A stretch of 58,669 nt of DNA from Nitrospirota bacterium (GTDB taxonomy: Bacteria > Nitrospirota > Thermodesulfovibrionia > Thermodesulfovibrionales > JdFR-88): contig JAKAHV010000020.1 in assembly GCA_021825295.1 (NCBI GenBank), positions 1 to 58,669 of the forward strand, in the 5' to 3' direction. Positions within the stretch are counted from its first letter, which is position 1. Each line of letters starts with the position of its first letter. The notes beneath the pieces were generated by a model. That model was not told where the DNA came from. It saw only the letters and a list, made by a program, of their open reading frames with translations, and searched no databases. Made by a program: the position numbers and the translations under genes. Shown here piece by piece: positions 1-9,017 of the stretch.

Positions 1-2
1 AG

Positions 3-338
3 ACTGCGGATTATTGGAACGCGACAGGCACGAACAGATTTTTTAAAGCCGCTTCGGGTACGAACAATGACGGCACTTCGTACGTCATATTGGGACGTGA
101 ATTCGAAAACGCGCTTGTGCTTGCCAATTTTGGCAGCCATGCGGGCTGGGCTTATATCGGGACGGACCAGGTGACTTATCCACTGAACGGCAATTATCAG
201 CAGCTCCAGCCCGACAATACACTGGGGCCGGTAATTCACAGCATATCCCTCGGTTTTGGAGAAGGCGCGATACTGATCAAATCGAGCGTCGCACAGTCGC
301 CCCGTCAGCCGGATAACATTCGGTTTGCGCAGCAATGA
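3..338 (+). CDS. C-terminal part of a possible glycoside-hydrolase-like protein (5' truncated by window)
   Basis: The frame is open from the first bases of the window to a TGA at 336-338, so only the last 111 codons are present and the true start lies outside. The visible tail reads as a small beta-rich domain, with a segment GREFENALVLANF followed by a Tyr-Pro-Leu-Asn-Gly stretch and a final GEGAILIKS strand. This resembles the C-terminal beta-sandwich of hypothetical glycosyl hydrolases, where a RE-x-x-x-ALVL strand and a terminal G-x-GAIL strand are typical. The assignment rests on this pattern alone. The next gene follows with its ribosome-binding site 20 nt downstream, so the two may share a transcript. 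Confidence 0.5.
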   Translation, partial: TADYWNATGTNRFFKAASGTNNDGTSYVILGREFENALVLANFGSHAGWAYIGTDQVTYPLNGNYQQLQPDNTLGPVIHSISLGFGEGAILIKSSVAQSPRQPDNIRFAQQ

Positions 339-370
339 GGGAAAACGTGAAATTTCCAAAAGGAGATATT

Positions 371-850
371 ATGTCCAGTCTTAGAAATGGCAGGATGATT
401 TCCGTAGCGGGGCTTTTTTTTCTGCTGCTGTCTTTCACTTTTTATGGTTGCGGAGCACAGAGCGCGTCACAGGGCATGCCGCAGAATCCGGGGAATATCC
501 CGCCACAGAGCACACAGAGCACACCACAGGGCACACAGAGCACACCACAGGGCACACAGAGCACACCACAAAGCGCGCCACAGTCTGCGACTGATAAATC
601 GGTTACCCTTTCCTGGGACCCGGTAACGGAGAATCTGGCCGGTGGAGCCTTGGCCGGTCCGGTCACTTACAGGGTCTATTACGGGACGCAATCTTATGTT
701 TACAACCCGCCCATCGATGTAGGAGGTGCGAATTCTTATACATTTGGCAATCTCAAGGCGGGCACTACATATTATTTTACGGTTACGGCAGTTGATAAAA
801 GCACCGGCAAGGAGAGCCCCATATCAAAGGAACTTGTAAAGACCTTTTAA
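371..850 (+). CDS. Fibronectin type III-like lipoprotein with Gln/Ser/Thr/Pro repeats
   Basis: This 159-residue protein starts at the ATG at 371, preceded by AAAAGGAG; an in-frame ATG at 335 has no such site. The N-terminus has Lys/Arg-poor basic residues, a hydrophobic core (VAGLFFLLLSFTF) and a Cys in the context FYGC, which suggests a signal peptide and a lipobox, although the residue at -3 is atypical. Residues about 30-60 form a low-complexity linker made of the seven-residue repeat TQSTPQG. The last 90 residues (VTLSWDPV to the TTYYFTVTAVD strand) match a fibronectin type III fold. It is probably an envelope-anchored adhesive or matrix protein. The repeated linker may vary in length between strains. 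Confidence 0.75.
   Translation: MSSLRNGRMISVAGLFFLLLSFTFYGCGAQSASQGMPQNPGNIPPQSTQSTPQGTQSTPQGTQSTPQSAPQSATDKSVTLSWDPVTENLAGGALAGPVTYRVYYGTQSYVYNPPIDVGGANSYTFGNLKAGTTYYFTVTAVDKSTGKESPISKELVKTF
511..573 (+). repeat. Three tandem 21-bp repeats inside the lipoprotein gene
   Basis: Units at 511-531, 532-552 and 553-573. The first two are identical (CACACAGAGCACACCACAGG plus one G); the third differs only in its last bases. They keep the reading frame and encode the Thr-Gln-Ser-Thr-Pro-Gln-Gly linker, so unit gain or loss would only alter linker length. Confidence 0.9.
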
Positions 851-880
851 CTTGCAATTCCCTGTAGCTTGCTACAGGGA
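846..880. repeat. REP-like palindrome, copy 1
   Basis: A perfect 10-bp inverted repeat, left arm TCCCTGTAGC (859-868), TT spacer, right arm GCTACAGGGA (871-880), lies just after the lipoprotein stop codon. It is preceded by TTTAACTTGCAATTCCCTG, which is found identically at copy 3 (20093-20111). No T-run follows, so it is not a standard intrinsic terminator. Confidence 0.8.
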
Positions 881-1058
881 CACCATAGAGTCGTAAGATG
901 TTGATGTGGCAAATGGAAGCAAGGTCAGAAAAGGCCATCACTGTGCACAGGCGATAGGCCCCATTTCTTCCCCCTCCTTTTCCCCTAATAAGGGGGGAGC
1001 AGTCAGGGCCGGTGGCGGGAACACAAGCCAGCCCGCGGTATAATGAAATGATGCGTCC
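881..1058. other. Intergenic region without recognised gene
   Basis: No credible ORF is seen. A pyrimidine-rich block at about 964-983 (CCCCCTCCTTTTCCCC) can fold onto AAGGGGGGAG at 990-999, and TATAAT at 1039-1044 may be a -10 element for the methyltransferase at 1059. No good -35 partner is visible. Confidence 0.35.
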
Positions 1059-1805
1059 ATGAAAGGGAAAAATGATTTGGACGAATTTACGCCTTATTTG
1101 CAGCGGTATCGCCGCGGCGAATGGCGCGCCCCGATTTTTCGGGATTTAATTTTATCCGACGCCAGGAAGATGCGGCCAAGTGGCGGGGGGGTATTCCTGG
1201 ACATCGGATGCGGCTGCGGTTTTGATAACGACCCAAAACTGCAGGCCCAGATTGCAAGTGAATCCGGGCAATACATTGGCATCGAACCCGATAAAAATAT
1301 TCGACTCGGAGATTTTTTTACAACAACGTACAGATGCCGTTTCGAAGACGCGCCTATTTCCCCGGGTTCCATAGACATTGGTTTTGCAGTCATGGTTTTG
1401 GAGCATTTTCCCGATCCCGGGGCATTTTGGGTAAAAATCCATGATGTCTTGCGGCCGGGGGGCGTTTTTTGGGGTTTTACCGCCGATGCGCGTCATGTCC
1501 TCGTCCGGGCTTCACTGATCACCGAACGTCTGCGCATAAAAGATTTGTACCTGGATGCAATACATGGACGGCGCGGTCAAGGGCGGTATGAAAATTATCC
1601 TGTTTATTATAAGAGCAACACGCCGGCCCAAATAGAGCGACTCACAAAAGATTTTCGTGTCCGGTCGGTCCTGAATTTCAAGAGGATCGGCGAGTTCAAT
1701 TATTATCTGCCCAAAAAAGCGGGATGGTTGGGCCGGAATTATGACCGCTTGGCAATGTTGATGGGGTGTCCCGGCAGTGTCCTGGCGGTACGGGTTGAAA
1801 AATAG
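1059..1805 (+). CDS. SAM-dependent methyltransferase (class I)
   Basis: This 248-residue protein carries a class I methyltransferase motif I (VFLDIGCGCGF, residues 46-56) followed by IGIEPD, an acidic ribose-binding loop at the expected distance. Later motifs are IDIGFAVMVLEHFPDP and LRPGGVFW, which match motifs II and III of the Methyltransf_11 group. The substrate cannot be told from the sequence. Its position ahead of the XrtA locus makes a polysaccharide or lipid-linked sugar a reasonable guess. No strong Shine-Dalgarno sequence precedes the ATG. It stands alone, with a long noncoding stretch on each side. Confidence 0.85.
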   Translation: MKGKNDLDEFTPYLQRYRRGEWRAPIFRDLILSDARKMRPSGGGVFLDIGCGCGFDNDPKLQAQIASESGQYIGIEPDKNIRLGDFFTTTYRCRFEDAPISPGSIDIGFAVMVLEHFPDPGAFWVKIHDVLRPGGVFWGFTADARHVLVRASLITERLRIKDLYLDAIHGRRGQGRYENYPVYYKSNTPAQIERLTKDFRVRSVLNFKRIGEFNYYLPKKAGWLGRNYDRLAMLMGCPGSVLAVRVEK

Positions 1806-2043
1806 CTTTCAAGCCAAGAACATATCTCAAAATCGCTTCCGGCTGCACGAGGCTGAATTTTTACTCGCGGCATAGCGTCGCAAATGGAAAATCGTCCTCA
1901 ATCCCGCCTTGGCGGGACTGCGCCTCCGGGCGATTTCCCCATTTCTCCAGGGCTTTGCCCCAAAAAATTTTCAATTTTTCGGGGACCCCGCTGCCGCGAT
2001 TTCCTCTCTGTTTCGCTTCAGAATCAATTTTGAGATAGGTTCC
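1806..2043. other. Noncoding gap with several small palindromes
   Basis: No gene seen. It holds a perfect TCCCGCC/GGCGGGA inverted repeat with TT spacer at 1902-1917, of the same build as the REP-like palindromes but with a different stem. It also holds a GGGC-TTT-GCCC hairpin near 1953 followed by an A/T tract. Confidence 0.4.
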
Positions 2044-2133
2044 AGTGAAAACAAGAGACAACGGGAGATGCGGTTCTTTGCCGCGATGATGGTAGTGATG
2101 TTTCACTACGCGATTGCGGGCGGATATGTTTGA
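2044..2133 (+). pseudogene. Remnant N-terminus of an acyltransferase family 3 protein
   Basis: One frame reads REMRFFAAMMVVMFHYAIAGG before a TGA at 2131-2133. The block RFFAAMMVVMFHY is the hallmark first transmembrane helix of acyltransferase-3 proteins (compare DGLRFFAIALVVLLHAV in the intact gene at 36555). A likely start, GTG at 2045 followed by Lys-Thr-Arg, is in a different frame from this helix, so the fragment is both frameshifted and cut off after about 30 residues. The rest of the gene is absent and prsK begins inside the fragment's end. It is a relic of an earlier gene order. Confidence 0.6.
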
Positions 2134-4201
2134 GACGCTTCTTTCGGGATTAGCCTGTTTTCTTTTCCTGGCGATTTCCCTGCATATTTTATTTTCCTCC
2201 GGGCGTGTTTCAATCCGGGAGGCGGGACCCGTCTTCTCCATTATCATCTTTTGCCTGATAGAGGCCTTCGGCGGCCTGATACCGGGCGGCCACGCGGTTT
2301 TTCCAAGGCCGCTGCTTTTTACCGAGTCGCTGCTGCCGCTGGCCGCAATGTCTTTCGGCCTTACATACGGACGGAAAGATCCCCTTTGCCGTGCGCCCGC
2401 GCTCTCCCGGGTGTTCGCGGCCCTGGCGCTTGCCTTCCCGGCAGGCGCGCTGCTTTTTCCCTACAGCTCGTTCTTTCCGGAATATGCAAGCGGCGAAATT
2501 CTGCCGCTTGGCCCCGCCGGTTACCTGTTTTATTTCGGGATAATGCTTTACTGCATCATTGCCCTGTTCAATCTGGAGGTGACGTTCAGGGCCATCCGGG
2601 ACCCTGTGAAGTGGTGGCAGATGAAATTCGAGGTGATCGGCTATGGCGCGATCTTCGCCGTCCTCATCTTTTATTACAGCCAGGGGCTGCTCTATCGTTC
2701 AATCAATCTTGGCTTTGTCCCGGTAAGGTCCGGCATCTTTGTCATTTCCGCACTTTTGATACTTTTTTCCAGGCTTTTCCGCGGGAGGGGCGCCCGGGTG
2801 GCGGTCTCCAGGTACGTCGTTTACCGATCGATGACGGCGCTTTTCGTGGGGGGCTATCTTATAAGCCTTGGCCTGATAGGCCTGGAGATAAAATATCTGG
2901 GCCTGTCTTTCGGGAAGGGCGCGATGACGTTTGCGGCCTTTGCAGCCGGGATTTTTACTGTCATCCTCCTGTTGTCCAGCCAGTTCAGGAGAGAGGTGAA
3001 GGTGTTTGTCAGCAAGCATTTTTATGCCAGCAAGCACGACTACCGCGCCGTCTGGCTCTCCTTTACCGACTATCTCGCGCAATGCCGGACGACCGGCCAG
3101 GTGGAGGAGGCGGTCCTCAGCACGTTCAGGGGCGTTTTCGGCCTGAAGGGGGCCGCGCTATATCTGTACAATAATGACCGGGGCCTGTACGTCCTGGCGT
3201 CCGGCATCGAGATGCCCATGGCGGCGAAGGATGTCCGGATCTCTGCGGGGCTCCTGTCTTACCTTCTGAAAAGAAACAGGGTCCTTAACCCGGCCGACAA
3301 GGAATACGTTCCCACTGACGAGGAAGCCGCTTTTTTCGGGCATGCTGGCCGCTGCCTTGCCGTGCCGCTGGCCGCAGACGGCAATCTGGAAGGCTTCATC
3401 CTGCTGGGCGGGCAGCTTGCCCGCGAGGAGCTTACCTACGAGGATTTCGATGTCATGAAAAGCCTGGCAAAACAGTCCTCGCTGGCCCTCAGGATTTTCA
3501 AGCTTTCAGAGGAGCTTTCGCAGACGAGGGAGATGGCGGCCGTTGCAAAGATGTCTTCCTTCGTGATTCACGACCTTAAAAACCTGGCGTCCTCGCTTTC
3601 GCTTCTGCTCGACAACTCGAAGCGCAATATGGCCGACCCGGAGTTTCAGCAGGACATGGTTCTTACGATACAGGCAACGCTCTCGAAGATGCTCGAACTT
3701 ATCAGAAGACTTAAGGGCGTGCCTGAAAAGCCGGTCCTCAAACCGGAGCCTACGGACCTTCGCGAGCTTGTTGCGGAGACGGTGAGCGAGATGAAAAAGG
3801 CAAACGGAGGGGCGGTCATATCGTGCTTTGGCGGGCCTGCCGGCTCCATGGCGGACAGGGAGGAATTGAAGAAGGTGGTAATCAACCTGCTTTTCAATTC
3901 GATAGAGGCAACGGCCCGGAAGGGGAACATAAGCGTAGAGACCGGAAGGGCCGGAGAAAACGTATTTATAAGGGCAAAGGACGACGGATGCGGCATGAGG
4001 GCGGAATTCGTCAGGACCGAGCTTTTCAGGCCTTTCCGGACCACCAAGCAGAAGGGGCTCGGTATCGGACTTTGCCAGTGCAAGCAGATAGTGGAGGCCC
4101 ACGGGGGACGCATAGATGTGGAAAGCGAGGAGGGCAAGGGTTCGACATTCACGGTATATCTGCCCGCAACCGACGGCGCGGGGGTTGAAAGGGGCGGTTA
4201 A
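2126..4201 (+). CDS. prsK: XrtA/PEP-CTERM system histidine kinase PrsK
   Basis: PrsK is the membrane sensor kinase that phosphorylates the sigma-54 activator PrsR in exosortase-A bacteria. The 691-residue product has eight or nine hydrophobic helices in residues 1-280, a GAF-like domain at about 310-460 (VLSTFRGVFGLKGAALYLY), and a kinase core. The phospho-acceptor is His482 in FVIHDLKNLASSL. The ATPase shows an N box (VINLLFNSIEA), G1 box (DDGCGM) and G2 box (GLGIGLCQCKQI). The ATG at 2126 was chosen because it begins directly with the first helix; the in-frame TTG at 2114 adds only four residues. Its start overlaps the acyltransferase relic. The partner prsR lies at 10057, after a five-gene operon, an unusual separation. 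Confidence 0.93.
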   Translation: MFETLLSGLACFLFLAISLHILFSSGRVSIREAGPVFSIIIFCLIEAFGGLIPGGHAVFPRPLLFTESLLPLAAMSFGLTYGRKDPLCRAPALSRVFAALALAFPAGALLFPYSSFFPEYASGEILPLGPAGYLFYFGIMLYCIIALFNLEVTFRAIRDPVKWWQMKFEVIGYGAIFAVLIFYYSQGLLYRSINLGFVPVRSGIFVISALLILFSRLFRGRGARVAVSRYVVYRSMTALFVGGYLISLGLIGLEIKYLGLSFGKGAMTFAAFAAGIFTVILLLSSQFRREVKVFVSKHFYASKHDYRAVWLSFTDYLAQCRTTGQVEEAVLSTFRGVFGLKGAALYLYNNDRGLYVLASGIEMPMAAKDVRISAGLLSYLLKRNRVLNPADKEYVPTDEEAAFFGHAGRCLAVPLAADGNLEGFILLGGQLAREELTYEDFDVMKSLAKQSSLALRIFKLSEELSQTREMAAVAKMSSFVIHDLKNLASSLSLLLDNSKRNMADPEFQQDMVLTIQATLSKMLELIRRLKGVPEKPVLKPEPTDLRELVAETVSEMKKANGGAVISCFGGPAGSMADREELKKVVINLLFNSIEATARKGNISVETGRAGENVFIRAKDDGCGMRAEFVRTELFRPFRTTKQKGLGIGLCQCKQIVEAHGGRIDVESEEGKGSTFTVYLPATDGAGVERGG

Positions 4202-4229
4202 AAGTGATAGAGTGTCATAAATTTTAGCT

Positions 4230-6218
4230 ATGTGCGGCATAGCCGGAATATATAACGACAGGGGGGGATTGGAGTCTTCCCGCGAGCTTCTGGGAGGCAT
4301 GATCCGGATGCTCAGGCACAGGGGGCCGGACGGGTTTGGCCTTTACGCTGATGAGAAAGTCGGGCTTGCCCATGCCAGGCTGAGCATCATCGACTTATCC
4401 GGCGGCAGCCAGCCCATGCCGAATGAGGACAAGAAGGTATGGATCACGTTCAACGGAGAGATATTCAATTACATAGAGCTGAGAAGGGACCTGGAGGGCA
4501 GGGGGCACGTCTTTCGCACCAGGTCCGACACGGAGGTAATCATACATCTTTACGAGGAGCGCGGGCCCGCCTGCCTTGATTTTCTGAACGGCCAGTTTGC
4601 CTTCGCCATCTGGGACAGGGGCGCCGGAACGCTCTTCATGGCCCGCGACAGGGCGGGTATCAGGCCCTTGTTCTATGCCATGCGCGGCGACGCGCTCCTA
4701 TTCGCCTCGGAGATCAAATCCATATTCATGGACAGCCGGATAAAAAGGGAGATAGACCCTTTGGGCCTGGACCAGATATTCACCTTCTGGATGACCATAC
4801 CCCCCAGGACCGCCTTCAAGGATGTGTTCGAACTGCCGGCTGGCCATTACATGGTTGTCCAAAACGGAAGGATGCGGATAAAAAAATACTGGGACCCGGA
4901 CTTTACCCCTCCCGAAAAGGCAAGGCCGGAGGCTGAATACGCGGAGGAGCTTAAATCTCTCCTGATAGACGCGACAAGGCTTCAGCTCAGGGCGGACGTT
5001 CCGGTCGGGGCATACCTGAGCGGGGGGATAGACTCCTCTGCCGTGGCCGCCCTCATTAAAAACCATACGGACACGCCCCTCAGGACTTTTTCCGTGTCTT
5101 TTGAGGATGCGGTCTTTGATGAGGGCCGTTATCAGCGGATCATGGCGGAGCGCCTGGGCGCGACGGCCTCCCACAGCTCCGTCATGTGCGGCTGCGCCGA
5201 TATCGGCCGTGTCTTCCCGGACGTCATCTGGCATACCGAAAAACCCGTGGTGCGCACGGCCCCCGCGCCGCTGTACATCCTTTCAAAGCTCGTGAGGGAC
5301 AGCGGCTACAAGGTGATACTTACCGGTGAAGGGGCCGATGAGGTGCTTGCCGGATATGATATCTTCAAGGAGGCGAAGCTGAGGGAGTTCATTAAAAAAG
5401 AGCCCTCTTCTAGGTTCAGGCCGCTCCTGCTGAAACGCTTGTATCCCTATCTTGCCAGGTCGCCCGTCAGGTCCGCCCGGTACGCCGAGATATTTTTCGC
5501 CGGGGAAACGGGGGGCTGCCCCGCCGCATACGCCTCGCATGCGCCGAGGTGGACGACCACGTCCAGGATAAAGGTCTTTTTCTCCGACGCCATGAAAGAG
5601 GAGCTGAAGGGATATGAGAACATCGCCGAGCTTGCATCGGGCCTGCCGGAGGAAAAACTTTCGGCTTATGATACCCTTTCCCGCGCCCAGTACCTGGAGA
5701 TGAAGACCCTGTTGCCCGGGTATCTGCTCTCATCACAGGGCGACCGGGTGGCCATGGCCAATTCGGTGGAGGGCAGGTTCCCTTTCCTGGACCACAGGGT
5801 AATGGAGTTTTCGTGCAGGCTGCCGGCCTCCCTGAGAATGAATGTTCTCAACGAGAAATATCTCCTCAAACAATGCATGAAGGGACTTTTGCCCGCACAT
5901 ATCCTTGAAAGGACAAAACAGCCGTATATGGCCCCGGATTCCGCCAGTTTCTTCTCCGGGGGCGCCGATTACGTACAGGATCTGCTTTACGGGAAACGCC
6001 TGGCCGAAGCCGGCTTCTTCAACCCGGCCATGGTGTCAAAACTCGCGGCGAAATGCCGGCAGAACCGCATGCTCGGGTTCAAGGACAACATGGCCATCGT
6101 TGGCATCGTATCCACTCTTCTCCTGCATGAATTGTATACGGACGGATTTGCATCCAGGGCTTCGGAAATTCTAAAACTGTCGACGACAGGAGGGATCGCT
6201 TATGCAGATCAGCGCTGA
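4230..6218 (+). CDS. XrtA-associated asparagine synthase-like amidotransferase
   Basis: This 662-residue protein is a glutamine-hydrolysing asparagine synthetase homologue of the type linked to exosortase A (amidotransferase 1 family). Cys2 after the initiator Met (MCGIAGIY) is the N-terminal glutaminase nucleophile. The glutaminase domain runs to about 200 (LAHARLSIIDLSGGSQPM; FNGEIFNY). The ATP-pyrophosphatase loop SGGIDSS is at 264-270, and GEGADEVLAGY, another synthetase hallmark, follows. The family adenylates a carboxylate and transfers glutamine-derived ammonia to it; here the acceptor is unknown. Downstream genes overlap or nearly touch it, so it heads a five-gene operon with an acyl carrier protein and a ligase. 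No strong ribosome-binding site precedes the ATG. Confidence 0.92.
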   Translation: MCGIAGIYNDRGGLESSRELLGGMIRMLRHRGPDGFGLYADEKVGLAHARLSIIDLSGGSQPMPNEDKKVWITFNGEIFNYIELRRDLEGRGHVFRTRSDTEVIIHLYEERGPACLDFLNGQFAFAIWDRGAGTLFMARDRAGIRPLFYAMRGDALLFASEIKSIFMDSRIKREIDPLGLDQIFTFWMTIPPRTAFKDVFELPAGHYMVVQNGRMRIKKYWDPDFTPPEKARPEAEYAEELKSLLIDATRLQLRADVPVGAYLSGGIDSSAVAALIKNHTDTPLRTFSVSFEDAVFDEGRYQRIMAERLGATASHSSVMCGCADIGRVFPDVIWHTEKPVVRTAPAPLYILSKLVRDSGYKVILTGEGADEVLAGYDIFKEAKLREFIKKEPSSRFRPLLLKRLYPYLARSPVRSARYAEIFFAGETGGCPAAYASHAPRWTTTSRIKVFFSDAMKEELKGYENIAELASGLPEEKLSAYDTLSRAQYLEMKTLLPGYLLSSQGDRVAMANSVEGRFPFLDHRVMEFSCRLPASLRMNVLNEKYLLKQCMKGLLPAHILERTKQPYMAPDSASFFSGGADYVQDLLYGKRLAEAGFFNPAMVSKLAAKCRQNRMLGFKDNMAIVGIVSTLLLHELYTDGFASRASEILKLSTTGGIAYADQR

Positions 6219-6459
6219 CATCAGGGATTTTCTGGTCGAGAATTTCCTGTACGGGAGGGATGACGGGGCGCTCAGGGACGATGTCTCACTGCTTGAATCG
6301 GGGCTGGTGGATTCAACCGGCGTGCTGGAACTGGTGTCTTTCGTCGAGGAAAAGTACGGCATCACGGTCAAAGACAGCGAGCTGGTGCCCGACAATTTCG
6401 ACTCAATAGACAAGCTGGCCGGTTTCATACTTAAAAAGACCAGGGAAGCCGCGGCTTGA
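6202..6459 (+). CDS. Acyl carrier protein-like
   Basis: This 85-residue acidic protein has the phosphopantetheine attachment motif GLVDSTG around Ser34, inside the usual LLESGLVDS...ELVSFVEEKYGI pattern of carrier proteins. It would carry an acyl or aminoacyl group as a thioester on phosphopantetheine. It begins 17 nt before the end of the amidotransferase and ends by overlapping the ligase start by 4 nt, so translation is probably coupled. The AMP-dependent ligase next to it is the natural loading enzyme. The typical DSL motif is DST here, seen also in other stand-alone carrier proteins of exosortase loci. Confidence 0.9.
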   Translation: MQISADIRDFLVENFLYGRDDGALRDDVSLLESGLVDSTGVLELVSFVEEKYGITVKDSELVPDNFDSIDKLAGFILKKTREAAA

Positions 6460-7991
6460 GACCCTTCAGGCACACGCTCGTAAACGAATTCCTCGAGCAT
6501 AGCGCCGCGCTGTATCCGGACAAGACCGCCCTGGTCCATGCCGGAAACAGATATACCTATGCCTGGCTGGACGCCGCGTCAAACAAGCTTGCTGCCGCGC
6601 TCCTGGCGGAAGGGGTCCGGCGGGGCGACCGGGTGGCGATATTCATGGACAACTGCATGGAGGCCGTGGTCTCGATCTTCGCGGCCCTGAAGGCAGGCGC
6701 GGCTTTCATGGTGATAAACCATACGACCAAGGCCGAAAAGCTCCAATATCTCCTGAACAACAGCCGGGCAAAGGTGCTGCTGGCGCAGGCGGCGGGGGCC
6801 GGGGCGGCATCGGGCGCCGCCTGCCCTTACCTGGCCAGGACCATAATATCACATCCGCGCGGCGGCGGGCCCTCCGCCCCGACTTTCGAAGAGATAATGG
6901 ACGCCGGCGGCGGGGGGCCGGTCGATTCGGGGTGCATAGACCTGGACCTGGCCTCGATAATCTACACGTCCGGCTCCACGGGGCAGCCAAAAGGGGTGAT
7001 GCTTTCCCACCTGAACATGATCTCCGCCGCGCACTCCATCACGACATATCTGGAAAACCGGGAGACGGACGTTATAATGAACGTGCTGCCCATCTCCTTC
7101 GATTACGGCCTTTATCAGGTCCTCATGGGATTCATGGCGGGGGCCGAGGTCGTGCTGGAAAAATCCTTCGCCTTCCCCTTTCAGATTGTCGAGGGCATCA
7201 GGAAAGAGAGGGTAACCGGGCTTCCCGGCGTGCCCACGTTTTTTTCCCTGTTGCTGGGCCTTGAAGAAATTGACCGGTACGATTTCAGCAGCATCAGATA
7301 CATAACCAATACGGCTGCCGCGCTGCCTTTAAGCCACATCAGGAGACTCAGGGAGCTTTTCCCCCACGCAAGCATCTACTCGATGTACGGCCTCACCGAG
7401 TGCAAGAGGGTCTCGTTCCTTCCTCCCGGCCAGATAGACGCGAGGCCCGCCTCGGTTGGCCGGGGCATGCCCAATGAAGAGGTCTATATCGTCAATGAAA
7501 AAGGCGAAAGGGCCGCGCCGGGCGAGACGGGAGAGCTTGTAGTCAGGGGGTCAAACGTAATGATGGGCTACTGGGAAATGCCCGGGGAAACGGCCAGGCG
7601 CCTCCGGCCGGGGAAATACCCCGGCGAGAGGGTACTCCACACCGGGGACCTCTTCAGGATGGACGAGGAGGGGTATTTGTACTTCGTGGCCAGAAAGGAC
7701 GACATCATAAAATGCAGGGGTGAGAAGGTCAGCCCCAGGGAGATAGAAAACGTCCTTTATTCACTGGAGGGCGTTCAGGAAGCCGCAGCCGTAGGCGTTC
7801 CCGATGAGATATGCGGGCAAGTGGTGAAAGTCTATGTGGCCCTGGGGAAAGGCTGCGCGCTTACCGCCAACGACATACTGGGCCACTGCAGCCGGCACCT
7901 GGAGAATTTCATGGTCCCCAAAAAAGTGGAGATAAGGCAGTCGCTGCCCAAAACGGCGACGGGAAAGATAGATAAAAATGGGCTCCACTGA
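6456..7991 (+). CDS. AMP-forming acyl-CoA ligase, exosortase-A associated
   Basis: This 511-residue ANL-superfamily enzyme shows the P-loop-like motif IIYTSGSTGQPKGVM (about 168-182), the core motif SMYGLTEC (adenylate binding), the hinge region HTGDLFRMDEEGYLYFVARKDDIIK, and a C-terminal catalytic lysine in PKTATGKIDKNG. Length and gene order fit the exosortase-A-associated ligase family. It activates a carboxylate as an acyl-adenylate and most likely passes it to the carrier protein encoded directly upstream. The start is a TTG sharing bases with the carrier protein TGA. The next gene overlaps by 14 nt. Confidence 0.92.
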   Translation: MRPFRHTLVNEFLEHSAALYPDKTALVHAGNRYTYAWLDAASNKLAAALLAEGVRRGDRVAIFMDNCMEAVVSIFAALKAGAAFMVINHTTKAEKLQYLLNNSRAKVLLAQAAGAGAASGAACPYLARTIISHPRGGGPSAPTFEEIMDAGGGGPVDSGCIDLDLASIIYTSGSTGQPKGVMLSHLNMISAAHSITTYLENRETDVIMNVLPISFDYGLYQVLMGFMAGAEVVLEKSFAFPFQIVEGIRKERVTGLPGVPTFFSLLLGLEEIDRYDFSSIRYITNTAAALPLSHIRRLRELFPHASIYSMYGLTECKRVSFLPPGQIDARPASVGRGMPNEEVYIVNEKGERAAPGETGELVVRGSNVMMGYWEMPGETARRLRPGKYPGERVLHTGDLFRMDEEGYLYFVARKDDIIKCRGEKVSPREIENVLYSLEGVQEAAAVGVPDEICGQVVKVYVALGKGCALTANDILGHCSRHLENFMVPKKVEIRQSLPKTATGKIDKNGLH

Positions 7992-9012
7992 AAAGCGTTG
8001 CAGCGTCTGCATACTGCCCGGGGCCTTTCCCAATATCAGTTTCGACGAGCAGGGCAGGTGCAACCACTGCCGCAATACCGCAGACAAAAAAGCCGATGTG
8101 GCAAAGGAGAAGGCGGTATACAGGGGAAAATTCACCGGACTGCTGGAGACCGTATTGAATCATCCGGGCCGGGGAGACCGCCCGTACGACATCCTCATGG
8201 CATACAGCGGCGGCAAGGATTCCACGTACACCCTGAGCCTGCTTAAGAGGGAATTCGGCCTTCGGGTCCTGGCCCTGAGCTTCGATAACGGCTTCGTTTC
8301 ACAAGCCGCGATGGGAAATATAAGGCGGGTAACCGGCAGTCTTGGCGTGGACCATATCCTGTTTTCGCCCAGATGGGACTTGCTCAAAAAAATATTTTCC
8401 GCTTCCGCGCGGAGGGAGTTTTATCCGAGGAAGGCCATCGAGAGGGCGAGCAACATCTGTACGTCGTGCATGGGGATTGTGAAGGCCGTGTGCCTTAAGA
8501 CCGCGATAGAGATGGACATCCCCATGATAGGGTTCGGATGGTCTCCCGGGCAGGCCCCGCTGCAGTCTTCAATAATGAAGAACAACCCGGCGCTCGTGAA
8601 GGCGGCCCAGCGGGCCTTCCTCGGGCCTTTTACCGAGATCGCCGGCGGCGACGTCAAGGCATGGTTTTTGAGCGAAAGGCATTATGACGAGCCGGAGCGG
8701 TTCCCGTACAATATCCATCCCATGGCATGGGAATACTATAATGAGGAGACTATATTCAGGGAAATCGCGAATCTTGGCTGGACCTTTCCCGCGGACACGG
8801 ACAGCAACTCCACCAACTGTCTTCTTAACGCCCTCGGAAACCATGTGCATGTTAAAAAGTACGGGTTTAATCCCTACGCATGGGAGATAGCCAACATGGT
8901 CAGGGACGGCGTAATGACAAGGGAAGAGGGGCTCAGGAAGTTTTCGGAGCCTGAAAATCGCGAGCAGGTGGAAACAGCAAAAAGACGGCTCGGGCTTGAG
9001 GAGGAATCATAA
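7978..9012 (+). CDS. PP-loop ATPase, N-acetyl sugar amidotransferase-like
   Basis: The 344-residue protein carries a PP-loop SGGKDS at residues 77-82, the signature of enzymes that adenylate a carbonyl or carboxyl group before amidation or thiolation. Ahead of it are two Cys pairs (CSVC at 8-11 and CNHC at 25-28) that may form a zinc ribbon, a pattern known from the WbpG-type N-acetyl sugar amidotransferase family. A further CTSC lies near 161-164. With the upstream amidotransferase this makes two ATP-dependent nitrogen- or sulfur-transferring enzymes in one operon. Its start overlaps the ligase by 14 nt. Substrate unknown. Confidence 0.8.
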   Translation: MGSTEKRCSVCILPGAFPNISFDEQGRCNHCRNTADKKADVAKEKAVYRGKFTGLLETVLNHPGRGDRPYDILMAYSGGKDSTYTLSLLKREFGLRVLALSFDNGFVSQAAMGNIRRVTGSLGVDHILFSPRWDLLKKIFSASARREFYPRKAIERASNICTSCMGIVKAVCLKTAIEMDIPMIGFGWSPGQAPLQSSIMKNNPALVKAAQRAFLGPFTEIAGGDVKAWFLSERHYDEPERFPYNIHPMAWEYYNEETIFREIANLGWTFPADTDSNSTNCLLNALGNHVHVKKYGFNPYAWEIANMVRDGVMTREEGLRKFSEPENREQVETAKRRLGLEEES

Positions 9013-9017
9013 TTGCA

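Noticed and set aside
442-691. Antisense Cys-rich ORFs opposite the lipoprotein gene
   Set aside because: They arise from the 21-bp repeat read on the other strand; no ribosome-binding site, no conserved features.
910-930. Sigma-54-like TGGCAAATGGAAGC after the lipoprotein gene
   Set aside because: GG and GC are 9 nt apart and the -12 element lacks TTGC.
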